Shown here: positions 43,608 through 54,295 of the stretch, piece after piece
How positions within the stretch are numbered: the first letter of the stretch is position 1
Layout: every line of letters begins with the position of its first letter
Assembly (NCBI GenBank): GCA_032718475.1
Contig: JAUCBJ010000046.1
Location: 1 to 57,611, forward strand
From: Nemertoderma westbladi
Lineage: Eukaryota > Xenacoelomorpha > Nemertodermatida > Nemertodermatidae
Reading direction: 5' to 3'
Length of the DNA stretch: 57,611 bases
The notes under the pieces: generated by a model
Databases searched by the model: none
The model's input: only the letters and a program-made list of their open reading frames with translations
Told to the model about the DNA's origin: nothing
Made by a program: the position numbers and the translations under genes

Positions 43608-45340
43608 AAATGCAGCTGCAATGCAGCATGCCGATCCTAGTAGTAGTAGGGTTTACATGTTAAATAATGATGGGAAGATGACTTCCAGGATTACAAATAT
43701 GTACGTAACACAATCTGAATTTCGTTGAAAAATTGCTGTGCTTTTCAATCAATGTGCTTTTAAATTTACGTGGTTTTTTTGCAGATTATTTAGGCCTATT
43801 CTATTATAAATACAGTAGGCATATTGAAGAACATTTTATTTATGTGTTATGTTTTGTGTTTCCAGGGATCTCCATCTCTAGAATATTAGAACATTATTTT
43901 CAATTATTCATATAATTGCACTGCCCGACTGTTAAATAGGCCTACAAATATACCACGTCCTGGAATAGGCCAGCGGTATTTTCATGTTTTATAGTCTTAA
44001 ATGTATTTCCACTCACTACTATTACTTAACATTTAACATCGCTAAACTGGTTATCATAAACTACTGTATTTCGGCATTACTGTGTAGGACAGACTGGTAC
44101 CTTATACAGATGTACAAACTCCAATAAATTTTTACTTGCAGTTTTAGCCCGTTTTTAAATTAAGTATTATATTATTGTTCTTGACATAATCTATACTTAA
44201 CCAAACCAAAAATTTTCTAGAACAAATATTTTGTTTCCAATTATTTTTTTCAAATTTAAATAATTGAATGAAAGTAAAATATTTTTACAAATGGCTCTAG
44301 CAGGTTATATGCCCAATTTTCGTGTTTTCACCCTGCAAATTATTTGTCAATTTTTGGATGTTTATTAACGTTCTAGAACATTATATACTTATATTATAAT
44401 CTCTCAAATATTCTGGTATTCTAATACACAAATATTCTGGTATTCTAATACATAAATATTCTGGTATTGTAACATTTATTGTTTAAGATCAGTTTAAAAT
44501 ATATAAAAATAATTCAACAATATATATATACCAATTTTTAATTTGTCATTTTAATTCTTGATCAACAAACGAAATCAAAGTTAATTTCAAGATGTCATCT
44601 AATTATTTTAAGTATTAAAAAATTAAATTGAAAATATATAAATATAAATATAAGTTTATTTCAATTTATTGATTATTTATAAACTGTATTGTTTATGCGA
44701 AATGTATCTCATTGCTTGTGTAATCGCCTCCAGTGAAATTTTGCCAGATTGTCACTCAACAGTTTGGCTACATCACCGGCGTCTGTCTACATCTGTACAT
44801 ACAGTAATACATAGTTTTGCATTCGGCACTACTAGTAAGTGTACCTACGATTATTTGCTACTTCAGTATAGTAGCTACAGTAGGTTTTGCTACTTTTTAT
44901 GTCAGGTAATTTATATATTCTATGTCAGGTTAGCTATTGTTAGGTGTTAGGTAAAGAAACTTTCTTTAAGAAAGTAATGTTGAAAATTGTTCTAAAATAC
45001 TTTTTTTTAAATTGTTTAATTTAATTAGAAGTTATTTGTTATGTGTAAATACATTTATATAATAGGCATACATTTATGTGTTGCACATGTTTAATTATCT
45101 ATAACATTAATAGCTACCAATTTTTATGCTAAATAACGATTCTTCAACTTTAGCTATTAATTAATTAATTAATTAATTTTTCTATCCAAACTTGGTACAC
45201 ATGTGGTCTGCAAAAGTTTATTAATTTTCCAAGTTAAATTTCGGTGTGGCCTTTGAGAAGTTAAGATAATAGCAGTTAATTAGTTAATTAAGTTGATTAG
45301 GGTAAAAACAGCATTTTCAATCTGCTCTTAACCCTATTAA
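43608..45340. other. AT-rich non-coding sequence
   Basis: No gene seen. 44407-44470 holds three copies of ATATTCTGGTATTCTAATAC. TTCTAGAA words at 44217 and 44370. TTAATTAA runs at 45160-45180 and 45275-45295. Confidence 0.45.
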
Positions 45341-45344
45341 ACCC

Positions 45345-46790
45345 GGGGGGGGGGGGGGGGGTCAATATGACCCCCCCCCGTGGTTTTTTTATTATAATTC
45401 TGAAACAAACGCAGTTGGGAATCTGAAATTTTATGACTTTTCCTAAAAATCTATTGTCTTCCTATTAGTGAAAACCGTTTTCAAAAATATTGGGTACTTT
45501 TCGAGTTATAGCACCATTTTTTAACCCTACTTTTGGCACTTTTTTTGAGACGTTTTTTGAAAATTAAATTTCATGAAATATGAATTGTAACATCACTATT
45601 TTTGATTTACACCGGTCTTTTGGTGTTAGAAATTGGATGGATTTCATATAAATTGATTTATAAATTTCAAACTTGTTTTTTTCGGTGGGTGCCAAATTTT
45701 GGTGCCAGCACCAAATTTTGAAATAAGTCAATTTTGTAAATTGATTGTTTGAAACTTGTTTTTAACGCAATTGGGGATTTTTGGGTTCTGGTTTCGATGA
45801 AATATATACGAGTTGCACCAAGCGTATCAAACTTGTATTTTTCGGTGGTGTGTGCAAATTTTGGTGCTAGCACGAAATTTTGAAAATCCATTCAATAATG
45901 TGGTGCTAGCACCAAATTTTGAAAACCATCAAATATATCAATTGATTGTGTCACCTTGTTTCTTGCGTTATACGGGTTTGTGATTGTTCTGAATTCAATG
46001 GAATCAGTAAAAATTTCAAAAGAGTTCTCAAACTTGTATTTTTCGCCGGTGGGTGAAAATTGTTGTGCCAGCACCAAATTTTGGAAAATATGCAAATTGA
46101 TAAGTAGATAGTATCACCTTGTTTCTTCGTTATACGGGTTTATGAGGGTCCTGAATCCGATGGAATCAATAAAAACAGCACTGGACATCGCAAACTTGTA
46201 CTTTTTGGTGATGGGTACGAAATTTGGTGCTAGCACCAAAATTTGCCAAATTACGCCGAAAAATACAAGTAGCAATGATCTGGCATATTAGAAATGTATT
46301 CCATTAGAATCAGCGCCCTCGAAAACCTGAAAATGTGAATTTATACCATCGTATAAGTGAATTAAAAATTTTGTGTTCTAACTGAAAAGTGCTGGTTACT
46401 TGTTTTTTTCATTTTTTTCCTACGCAGAGAGGACTAAACAGCCATTTATAGTAATCATATCATTTTTAAATATTTTCCAATGTATTTTGCACCCCAGAAA
46501 ACCTGTATTGAAAAATAATTAGCCGAAAATGTAACTTTCAAATTTTGTGAAAATTGTGCACTACTTGTAATTTTGGTGCTGCAATATAACCACCCCAGTA
46601 CATTTTTTCGAAATTTTTTTTTTTCGGTCGGATCCAGACAAGTGATACCTACGTACAAACAAAAAATCAGACGTTTTCGTAAATATTTGTAGATTTTAGA
46701 GGGGGGGGGGGGGGGGGGGGGGGGGGTCAATATGACCCCTCCCCCCGGTATTTGTACAACATTTTATAGCCCGGTACTAAAAGGGTTAAA
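45345..46790. repeat. TTGGTGCTAGCACCAA repeat, copy 1, flanked by poly-G palindromes
   Basis: Both ends carry a G run, TCAATATGA and a C run (45343-45380; 46701-46746). Inside, units of about 150-190 bp recur, each with AACTTGTATTTTTCG and a TTTGGTGCTAGCACCAAA palindrome. The part from about 45930 to 46698 is repeated at 56025-56904. Confidence 0.85.
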
Positions 46791-46814
46791 GGATATTAAT
46801 TATTTTCGGCTAGA

Positions 46815-47138
46815 GTTCCGTATAGAACTGCATTTTTAAAACATATGTCATTGTTACTATGGCAACATTGAAGAGTTCTAGAACAATAGAAAAGTATTAT
46901 ATACTATTCTATAACATAAATAAAATAAAAAATATAATGTTCTAAAACATATAGCTAGTTTTTTAAATTTTAAAATAGCTATTAAATTAAAAAAAGTAGC
47001 TATATGTTCTAGAACAATAATTTTTTATTTTATTTTTGTTCTAGAATAGTGTATATTATATATTTTTTGTTCTAGAACTCTTTACTGTTGCCATGGTAAC
47101 AATGATTTATGTTATAAAAATGCAGTTCTATACGGAAC
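46815..47138. repeat. 324-bp palindrome (fold-back element)
   Basis: GTTCCGTATAGAACTGCATT at the left is exactly inverted at the right end, and similarity runs to the centre near 46977 through CATTGTTAC, ATGGCAAC and GTTCTAGAAC words. Likely a MITE or fold-back element; no coding capacity and no clear target duplication. Confidence 0.88.
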
Positions 47139-47940
47139 TGTTACCTTATTTTCTAGTATAAGATTTAAATAATATACTTAACAATTATACAACTGTATTC
47201 CCCATACCCCATTCCATTATAGTTTTTAATTAGTTCAAGTTGGCTTTAAGAAATGTGTTTTTAATTGATCTAAACGTAATTAAGTTGCGCCTTTGGGTTG
47301 GGGTGGAGGTTAAGGTGGGGGGGGGGATTTAAGATATTAATATAATACATATATTAATCTGTATTTCATAACTGAGCCTCGTGCTGCGCGAAGGCCCCAC
47401 GAACGTTTAATATGTTACTATTAGTTCAATCAATATATAAATGCTAATTCTTTGTGGATTTCCAAAGAAATTCGGATAGTTGATAGAAGCTTCTTCGTTG
47501 TGGCTTTTTCGTATTAGCATTGTCGGTTGTTTGGCATGGAACCAGATAATAGATAATTAAATAATAAATGACATAATAAATACGTTAATGTAAAGTTTAA
47601 AATGTTCTATAACAAAAAAATATTTGTTCTAGAATAATTTTTTACCTAAATAATAGTGACCCCACATTCAACAACTAAAACTAAAAATTCTCAAATTCTG
47701 ATGTTATAATCCTACCACTGCCTTTACAAACGGGATTCTTGGAAGTCAACCTTCGTTCATTTGTTCAAAAATAAATTAATTAATATCACCTGGCAGCAAT
47801 ACCGAGCTGAATATTTATTTATTTGTACTTCCCTCCTGTTTCACTCTAGCATACTTGAGGCCGTTAGGTCCGCTGTTAGAGATAGAATATTTGCAACTTA
47901 AGACTGCCCGTTCAATAGAAGTGGATTAGTTGGGACTGCG
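47139..47940. other. Non-coding sequence with copy 2 of the CTTTGGGTTGGGGTG repeat
   Basis: No gene. 47285-47408 repeats the interspersed element of 21955-22160, including CTGAGCCTCGTGCTGCGCGA. TTCTAGAA words occur at 47627. Confidence 0.6.
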
Positions 47941-48048
47941 AGTGTCAGGGGCTAGTGGCTGAGCTGGTTAGCGCTACTGATGAGGCCTGTTAGGCCGAAA
48001 CGTGCGTATAGTGCTGGTTCAACCCCCGGTGACGCGCTCCCATTTTTT
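47941..48048 (+). ncRNA. Pol III-like transcription unit containing a hammerhead ribozyme (copy 1)
   Basis: A box TGGCTGAGCTGG (47956-47967, fits TRGCNNAGYNGG), B box GGTTCAACCCC (48016-48026), T6 terminator (48043-48048). Between the boxes lies a complete hammerhead: stem I AGCGCTA (47970-47976) with TAGTGCT (48009-48015), core CTGATGA (47977-47983), stem II GGCC-TGTTA-GGCC (47984-47996), GAAA (47997-48000), stem III CG-TG-CG closed by the A15.1-U16.1 pair, and cleavage after GTA (48006-48008). Very short stem III is known from hammerheads of Penelope-like retroelements, and schistosome SINE-like repeats are known to carry hammerheads with pol III boxes. Inverted AGAAGTGGA/TCCACTTCT words (47917-47925, 48048-48056) bracket the unit. 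Probably a SINE. It lies about 250 bp upstream of the ion channel's first exon. Confidence 0.8.
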
Positions 48049-48301
48049 CCACTTCTGAACAAACCCATAATATTACACCATTTGTTCAAAAGCCTTTAGA
48101 AATTAAAAAAAAATATTAAATGCGAATAAAGTATTTAATCTGACTCATACAGTTGAGTCGAAAGGGCAAACTGTTTTAAACTACGTCCTCTCGAAATAAT
48201 TTTTTGAAAATTTAGACACTATATTCCATATATACCAGGACATGATTGATATATTGTGAGGGCCATCTCATATGCTTACGAGATCGCCGAATACAGTAGC
48301 A

Positions 48302-48582
48302 ATGGGGATATTGGGTAAATTCGCATGGACAGTCACTTCCTATCTTTTATTATGTGGGCCTAGCAACGGTCGGAAGGAAAAGCCCAGAGATTACCACCCT
48401 ATTTTGGATCACGTTATAATCCGACCACAAAATGATCAATCTAAGCAAACGGAGGTCAAAGTTCATATAAAAATCCTGCAAGTTATTGAGGTAGATATAA
48501 GACACCAGTGGTGGCGCATTCGCTTCTCTACGGATTTCACATGGAAAGATGAATTCTACATTTGGGAACCTGACCTCCATCA
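48302..48582 (+). CDS. Pentameric ligand-gated ion channel, exon with signal peptide
   Basis: ATG 48302 opens MGILGKFAWTVTSYLLLCG, a signal-peptide-like segment; an in-frame ATG at 48272 is an alternative. Next come VKVHIKILQVIEVDIRHQWW and FTWKDEFYIWEPDLH, the first strands of the extracellular ligand-binding domain of nicotinic-type receptors (compare the W-x-D-x-x-L-x-W pattern). Donor CA|GTAAGA at 48583. The exon ends after two bases of a codon that the next exon completes. Subunits assemble as pentamers in the plasma membrane and open a cation or anion pore on ligand binding. Subtype and ligand cannot be told from this. Confidence 0.75.
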
Positions 48583-49986
48583 GTAAGAAACTAAAGTACA
48601 ATATATGGAAAGCAAATTAATTTTTTTGAATGCAGACAGCCTCAACATAATTGTAGACATAGTTTACTTAAGGTTGCCTGGCGCTTCTTTTTCTACGTTT
48701 TTGCTACATTTTTAGAAATGTTTTATGTCATGTTAGTTATTATTTAAACAAAGTTTGTTCTATAACACATATACATATCTGTATCATAATATATATTTTT
48801 TTCAGTTATTTGTTATGTAATTCGTGTTACTATCCCATACTGTAAGTTTAATAGTTCAAAATTATATGAACCTTACATGGGAGTAATAGTAAATGTTTTG
48901 GGATCACAATTAAAGGTACTGGTTCAGTATGCGTGCACCCCCACCAAATTTTATCTACCAGCTAGTTTTTGATAATTTATTTTTTTTTAATGTACCAGAA
49001 CATGTTAGATATTTTATTTTGTAAAAATTAATGTTCTAGAACAAGTATTTTTTGTTCTAGAACATTTTTTAGACAAAAGCCTGGTTTGTATTTATAAAGT
49101 ATGGTTTTAAAACGTGTATAAAATAAATAATTACTATTTACATACTTGTGTTTAAAGTAGCTTAACGCCGTCATGGGTTACCACGTAAACAATAACACCA
49201 AATATAATACCAAATGTACACGCCAATACAATGCTGTAATGTCCTCTAAAGTTGTAAAGCGCTAAATAACAACACGCTGTTAATACTAACGGCGTTGATT
49301 AATGTTTAAATTTTGGAATAAAATAATTTTATTTGATATTTTGAAATTTTTCAACTAAATAATGATGATAGCTAGTAAAATTTATGGTAGAAACAATAAA
49401 AGCTGATAAAATCAATTTTCACAAGAAAATAATTTTTATTCATTCACTAGCTAATAAAAAGTAGGCTACTAAAGTAGCTAATACAAAATCAAAATTTCTA
49501 GCTACCATCTTACTGTCAGAAGTTCAAATATAAACTTCATCATAAAAGCCATTTTCATATGAAAATTTTTTTTAAAAAAAGTGGGTACCCAATACATAAA
49601 ATTTGAGATACATAGGGCTATGCTAATAGTGCCCCAGAACGTTTCCTACGCACAAAGTGGCACATAGAGTAAAGGACTACAGTAGCTATTTTTTAAAAAA
49701 GATAATAATGGTTCCACAGAATCATTAAAATGCTAAATACTGTTGATATAACGAACTCATACGATTTTAATACAAACCTTGTTTTTTCTAAAGAGAAGTT
49801 CCAGATAAAAAATATATGTTCTAGAACATTTATTATTTATAAACAAATAGCCAAAATGTTCTAGAACATTTCCAAAAAAGAAATTATTAAAAACTAATTC
49901 GTATCAAAAAGTTGGTAAGTGTACGGTACGAATACTAAACCAGTACTCCTTTTTTTATATCTGTTTGTAATTTTAATTTGTATTAG
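48583..49986. other. Intron 1 of the ion channel gene
   Basis: AT-rich, no nested gene. TTCTAGAA words at about 49033, 49048, 49819 and 49858. Confidence 0.6.
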
Positions 49987-50240
49987 GGGTGTAGAAGTTG
50001 TGCACCTTAGACGACGTGCTATTTGGGTACCAGCCGTGTTTCTGGGCAACCTTATTCAAATGAGCCAAGACGATGTAGACATAATACTGAAATCAACGGG
50101 AGATGTAAAATGGAGTATCATAGGAGTTTATAAAATTCGTTCTGAACTTGACGCCGGTTTGTTCCCGTACGATGCACATGCACTGAATATAAATTGGGAG
50201 GTGGATGCAGATAAGGAGCACTGCGTATTTCTGAAGGACA
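49987..50240 (+). CDS. Ion channel, exon with the (cysteine-less) Cys-loop
   Basis: Acceptor TTGTATTAG at 49986. The split codon plus GVEVVHLRRRAIWVPAVF continues the previous exon as in nicotinic receptors (G-V-x..., then IW-x-P). The loop reads KIRSELDAGLFPYDAHALNI followed by NW. The family signature is C-x(13)-C with FPFD inside; here the FPYD is kept but both cysteines are replaced (Ser and Leu). The 3' end is uncertain: the likeliest donor is A|GTATTG at 50241, but its phase does not match the next exon found, so a small exon may be missing. Confidence 0.75.
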
Positions 50241-50659
50241 GTATTGAAAATAAACATCTACAATCTTGAAAATCGACATTAGATCCTCGGCATCATAAAT
50301 TTGAAGATTTTAAGAGAAATTGATTTTATTGTATTGTGGAAATAACACGTTAGTAAAAAAGGCCTTGCTGCATATGCTGTAATGTAATACATAATAGGGC
50401 GCGTGATAATGTTTTATAAAGCGGGTGACCATACTTTTTTTGAGAATCCAGTAGCGTCCATACCAGAACAAATACATCATCTGTTAGGCTAGCCGTATAC
50501 CCGGAACAATAGAATACATATGACCTTTATTTCTCAAACTATCTACACAGATACTGCACTTGTGCGATAAGGCTACATAACCATCGGTGTGCCTAAAGTA
50601 ACACCCCCCCCCCCCCCCCCCCCGCATGTTGAAATTCGATGTTAACGAAAAATACAAAT
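50241..50659. other. Start of ion channel intron 2
   Basis: No gene; a poly-C tract at 50605-50623. Confidence 0.5.
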
Positions 50660-51303
50660 TATCGTTTCCGGTACGAGTAAACACAACTAACCTTGGTACT
50701 TCCGGTACGAGTAAACACCACTAACCTTGGTACTTTCGGTACGAGTAAACACCACTAATCTTGGTACTTTCGGTACGAGTAAACACCACTAATCTTGGTA
50801 CTTTCGGTACGAGTAAACACCACTAACTTTGGTACTTCCGGTACGAGTAAACACCACTAACCTTGGTACTTTCGGTACGAGTAAACACCACTAATCTTGG
50901 TACTTTCGGTACGAGTAAACACCACTAATCTTGGTACTTTCGGTACGAGTAAAGACCACTAACTTTGGTACTTCCGGTACGAGTAAACACCACCAATCTT
51001 GGTACTTTCGGTACGAGTAAACACCACTAATCTTGGTACTTCCGGTACGAGTAAACACCACTTTCTTTGGTACTTCCGGTACGAGTAAACACCACTAATC
51101 TTGGTACTTCCGGTACGAGTAAACATCACTAACCTTGGTACTTCCGGTACGAGTAAACACCACTAACCTTGGTACTTCCGGTATGAGTAAACATCACTAA
51201 CCTTGGTATTTCCGGTACGAGTAAACTCCCTAACCTTGGTACTTCCGGTACGAGTAAACACCACTAACCTTGGTACTTCCGGTACGAGTAAACTCTCTAA
51301 CCT
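50660..51303. repeat. 34-bp minisatellite, block 1, about 19 copies
   Basis: Unit GGTACTTCCGGTACGAGTAA followed by ACACCACTAACCTT. Some units carry TTTCGG, TTTCTTT or short AACTCCCT variants, the same ones as in block 2 at 53905-54295. Confidence 0.95.
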
Positions 51304-51332
51304 TCAACTTTTTGGCCATTTTTATCAACCAT

Positions 51333-52017
51333 TTTGGCACTTAGAAGGATAATTGAAGAGTTATCAAAAAAGAAAGACAGGCATCTGGCTGTTATCTTTG
51401 TTGACTTCTTCAAGGCCTTTGATTCAGTCTCTCGCTCACGTATGTTCAGCATACTTTCATTATATGGGATTCCTGATGAAATTATTGCAGCAATCAGATC
51501 AGTATGCGATGGTTCGACAACATTTGTGTCTACTGTTGACGGTAACACAGAACCATTTGAAGTGTTATGGGGCGTCCTCCAGGGAGACACACTTGCACCA
51601 TTCTTGTTCATTATTGTGGTTGACTATGTTCTACGCATGTCCTTAGATCATCATAATGATGATGGGGTGATGATAACTCCACCTACTGGCTCCAGAAGTC
51701 GAGGAAATCCTGCCGAGTACCTAACTGATCTAGACTTTGCTGATTACTTAGGAGTACTCTCAGAATCACTAGAGGGAGCCCAACGGCTCCTCAGCTCATT
51801 AGAACATGCTGCTTCTAGTCTTGGTCTTTTTATTAACTCCAGAAAGACCAAAATTTTGACAGTTAACTTTGAAAGTCCTCAGCAAGTCTCTGATCGGATG
51901 AGCATAAGCTCAAAAGATGGTATGCTTGAGCATGTGGATGACTTCTGTTACCTGGGATCATGGATCCGGAAGTCAGATTAGGACCTTCGAATACGTAAGG
52001 GAAAGGCATGGGCAGCA
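51333..52017 (+). pseudogene. Internal fragment of the LINE reverse transcriptase, copy C
   Basis: Nearly identical to 42461-43145 of copy B (a handful of differences in 685 bp). It starts at LRRIIEELSKKKDRH and ends in the RT thumb region, so it has neither a LINE 5' end nor a 3' end. The active site FADD has become FADY, and a TAG replaces the codon after KSD near 51979. It sits in the ion channel's second intron. Confidence 0.88.
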
Positions 52018-52164
52018 CGACAGGCGGCAGCTGAAGAGTTAACGAGAGTTGCGGCGAAAAACACAACTGAGAAAGCAGCATCCAAAGCTCATGCCGAGTT
52101 AAAGTCACGACAAATAAGAGCTCATTTAGCTGTACAGGAGGCGGAGCTAGCGGCGCAACAATAT
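52018..52164 (+). pseudogene. Short Ala-rich coding-like fragment
   Basis: In frame with the preceding KAWAA the text continues ARQAAAEELTRVAAK, HAELKSRQIRAHLAVQEAEL and stops at TAG. It looks like a piece of a coiled-coil Gag-type protein, but I cannot assign it. It ends in a run of TAG triplets at 52166-52181. Confidence 0.4.
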
Positions 52165-53636
52165 TAGTAGTAGTAGTAGTACCTCGTCCAGGTTCAACAC
52201 TTGACCCTTGGCCAACTCATCCAGCGTACGCACCGCCGCAGTAACATTTCCTGTTAACATATGCTTACAGAAAGCCCTCTCCGCCGCGGTATTCCTGAGT
52301 TGTTTGGCCCGGGCCGAAACCTTTGGGAGGTGGGATTGTATGGCCCTGGCCTCGTTAAACAGCTCGATAATCTAGCCTGACTTCCACGAAGAAATACAGC
52401 ATTCTAGAATTCTCCGGTGGGTCGCGGTGGTTGAAGTGCGGCTGGGCTTCTGTAGCAGCAGAGCGGGTAAGATAAATTGCGCGGTGAGCGCCGCCTCGCC
52501 AGATGGTGACTCTGCATTAAACATATTTAGCAGCCAGGTCATCTCCTGAACCACTTCGCGTCCGATCGCACTGGGGGGTAGGAGGAATAGGTTGGGGCAC
52601 CAATGTACGATTGCATTGTGCACCTTATGGACTGATTCGGCGAACACGTCTAGATGTAAGCTGGTCCCAAACCAGGCAACAGCATTGGACCCGTGCCCCA
52701 TAGGAGGGACTGTAGTATTTGGCTGTATGGGGCCCGATGTAGACTGGGTGGGAACCACAGGGGCGGCGCCGGACACTGGTGTAGCTAGGAGGGTCACACC
52801 GGACACTGTCGGAATTGGGGGGGCCTCACCGGATACTGGCGTAACTAGGGGGGCCACACCAGACAATGGTGTAAGCAGGGGGCCACACCGGGCAATGGCG
52901 TAACCAGGGGGGCCACACCAGACACTGGCGGAGCCAGGGGGGCCGCGCCGGACAATGGTGTAACCGGGGGCCACACCGGGCACTGGCGGAACCAGGGGGC
53001 CGCACCGGGCACTGGCGTAGCTTAGGGGGGCCCCACCGGACACTGGCGTAACTAGGGGGGTGGGGGCCACACCGGATGCCTGCGTAACTGGGGGGACCAC
53101 ACCGGACCCTGGCGGAACCAGGGGGACCACACCGGACACTGGCGTAACCAGGGGGGCCACACCAGGCACTGGCGTAACTAGGGGGGCCACACTGGACACT
53201 GGCGTAACTAGGGTGACCACACCGGACACGGCGTAACTAGGGGGGCCACACCGGACCCTGGCGGAACCAGGGGGACCACACCGGACCCTGGCGGGACGAG
53301 ACAGGCCGCACTGGATGCTGGCGGAACCAGGAAATTGGCGGTCGGCAAGAACCCGCGAGTCGGGAGTTCCTCCGAAAGGGTATCGTCCTGATCCACCAAC
53401 GTATCATCGTTATGGACCCCCGAGGGGGAACATAAGGGTAGAGAAACAGACAGTGAAGAAACTCGTACTGGAGATCCGCGGTCGCGATCCGGAAGTGGTT
53501 GCGATGAAGATCCACCGGCGTTCCTGCAGTTTCCGTTCCTCCCAGGGGCGCAGGTGGTGCACGGCTCTTTATTCTTAACGCATGAGCAGTTCTTGCAGCG
53601 CCCAGACGTTCCATTGCAGACGCAACAGGCTGGCAT
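52165..53636 (-). pseudogene. N-terminal ORF of a retroelement: Cys-rich domain, Pro/Val tandem repeats, pre-RT domain
   Basis: Minus strand from ATG 53636: MPACCVCNGTSGRCKNCSC then CTTCAPGRNGNCRN, a zinc-binding cysteine-rich module found at the start of certain animal retroelement proteins. A region built of 30-bp units follows (about 52770-53300), coding for ten-residue repeats like PLVTPVSGVA. Then VHKVHNAIVHWCPNLFLLP, MTWLLNMFNAESPSGEAAL and LPALLLQKPSRTS, the conserved block that precedes the reverse transcriptase in this group, and after an in-frame TAG (near 52375) NEARAIQSHLPKVSARAKQL and LDELAKGQVLNLDEV. The frame stops being recognisable at a (TAG)n run, before the RT. Frameshifts in the repeats also break it. 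Confidence 0.7.
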
Positions 53637-53904
53637 CGAAATACCAGCGAATTCCGAGAAATTTCCGTTACGCCAAAAACTGTCTTAGTTCGTTCTTTAA
53701 CGTGGCGCCGGTCAGTCTGGCAGTTGGTTAAGCCAGTAAGCAGCCAATAAGCAGCCAGTCGTAGGCAGTAGGCTCAAAGCAGTGTACCCAAATACAGTAA
53801 TGTATCAATAATGTCGATAATGGTAATCCAGTCCCAACAGGAACCGAGGCCTTACTATAGTATTGCCTAGGCTTGTAATTTCGTTAAGTGGATTTTGCAC
53901 AAGT
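53637..53904. other. Probable 5' leader of the minus-strand retroelement
   Basis: No gene. Holds CAGCCAATAAGCAGCCAGT-type short repeats; ends at the 34-bp array. Confidence 0.4.
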
Positions 53905-54295
53905 AGTACCACTAATCTTGGTACTTCCGGTACGAGTAAACACCACTTTCTTTGGTACTTCCGGTACGAGTAAACACCACTAATCTTGGTACTTCCGGTA
54001 CGAGTAAACACCACTAACCTTGGTACTTCCGGTACGAGTAAACACCACTAACCTTGGTACTTCCGGTACGAGTAAACATCACTAATCTTGGTACTTCCGG
54101 TACGAGTAAACACCAATAACCTTGGTATTTCCTGTACGAGTAAACACCACTAACCTTGGTATTTCCGGTACGAGTAAACTCCCTAACCTTGGTACTTCCG
54201 GTACGAGTAAACACCACTAACCTTGGTACTTCCGGTACGAGTAAACTCCCTAACCTTGGTACTTCCGGTACGAGTAAACACCACTAACCTTGGTC
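53905..54295. repeat. 34-bp minisatellite, block 2, about 11 copies
   Basis: Same unit and variants as block 1 (50660-51303), including the ACCACTTTCTTTGG variant between two ACTAATCTTGG units. Same orientation. Confidence 0.95.

Noticed and set aside
46455-46730. Poly-proline-starting minus-strand frame
   Set aside because: The prolines come from the poly-G tract and the rest is the non-coding repeat shared with 56 kb.
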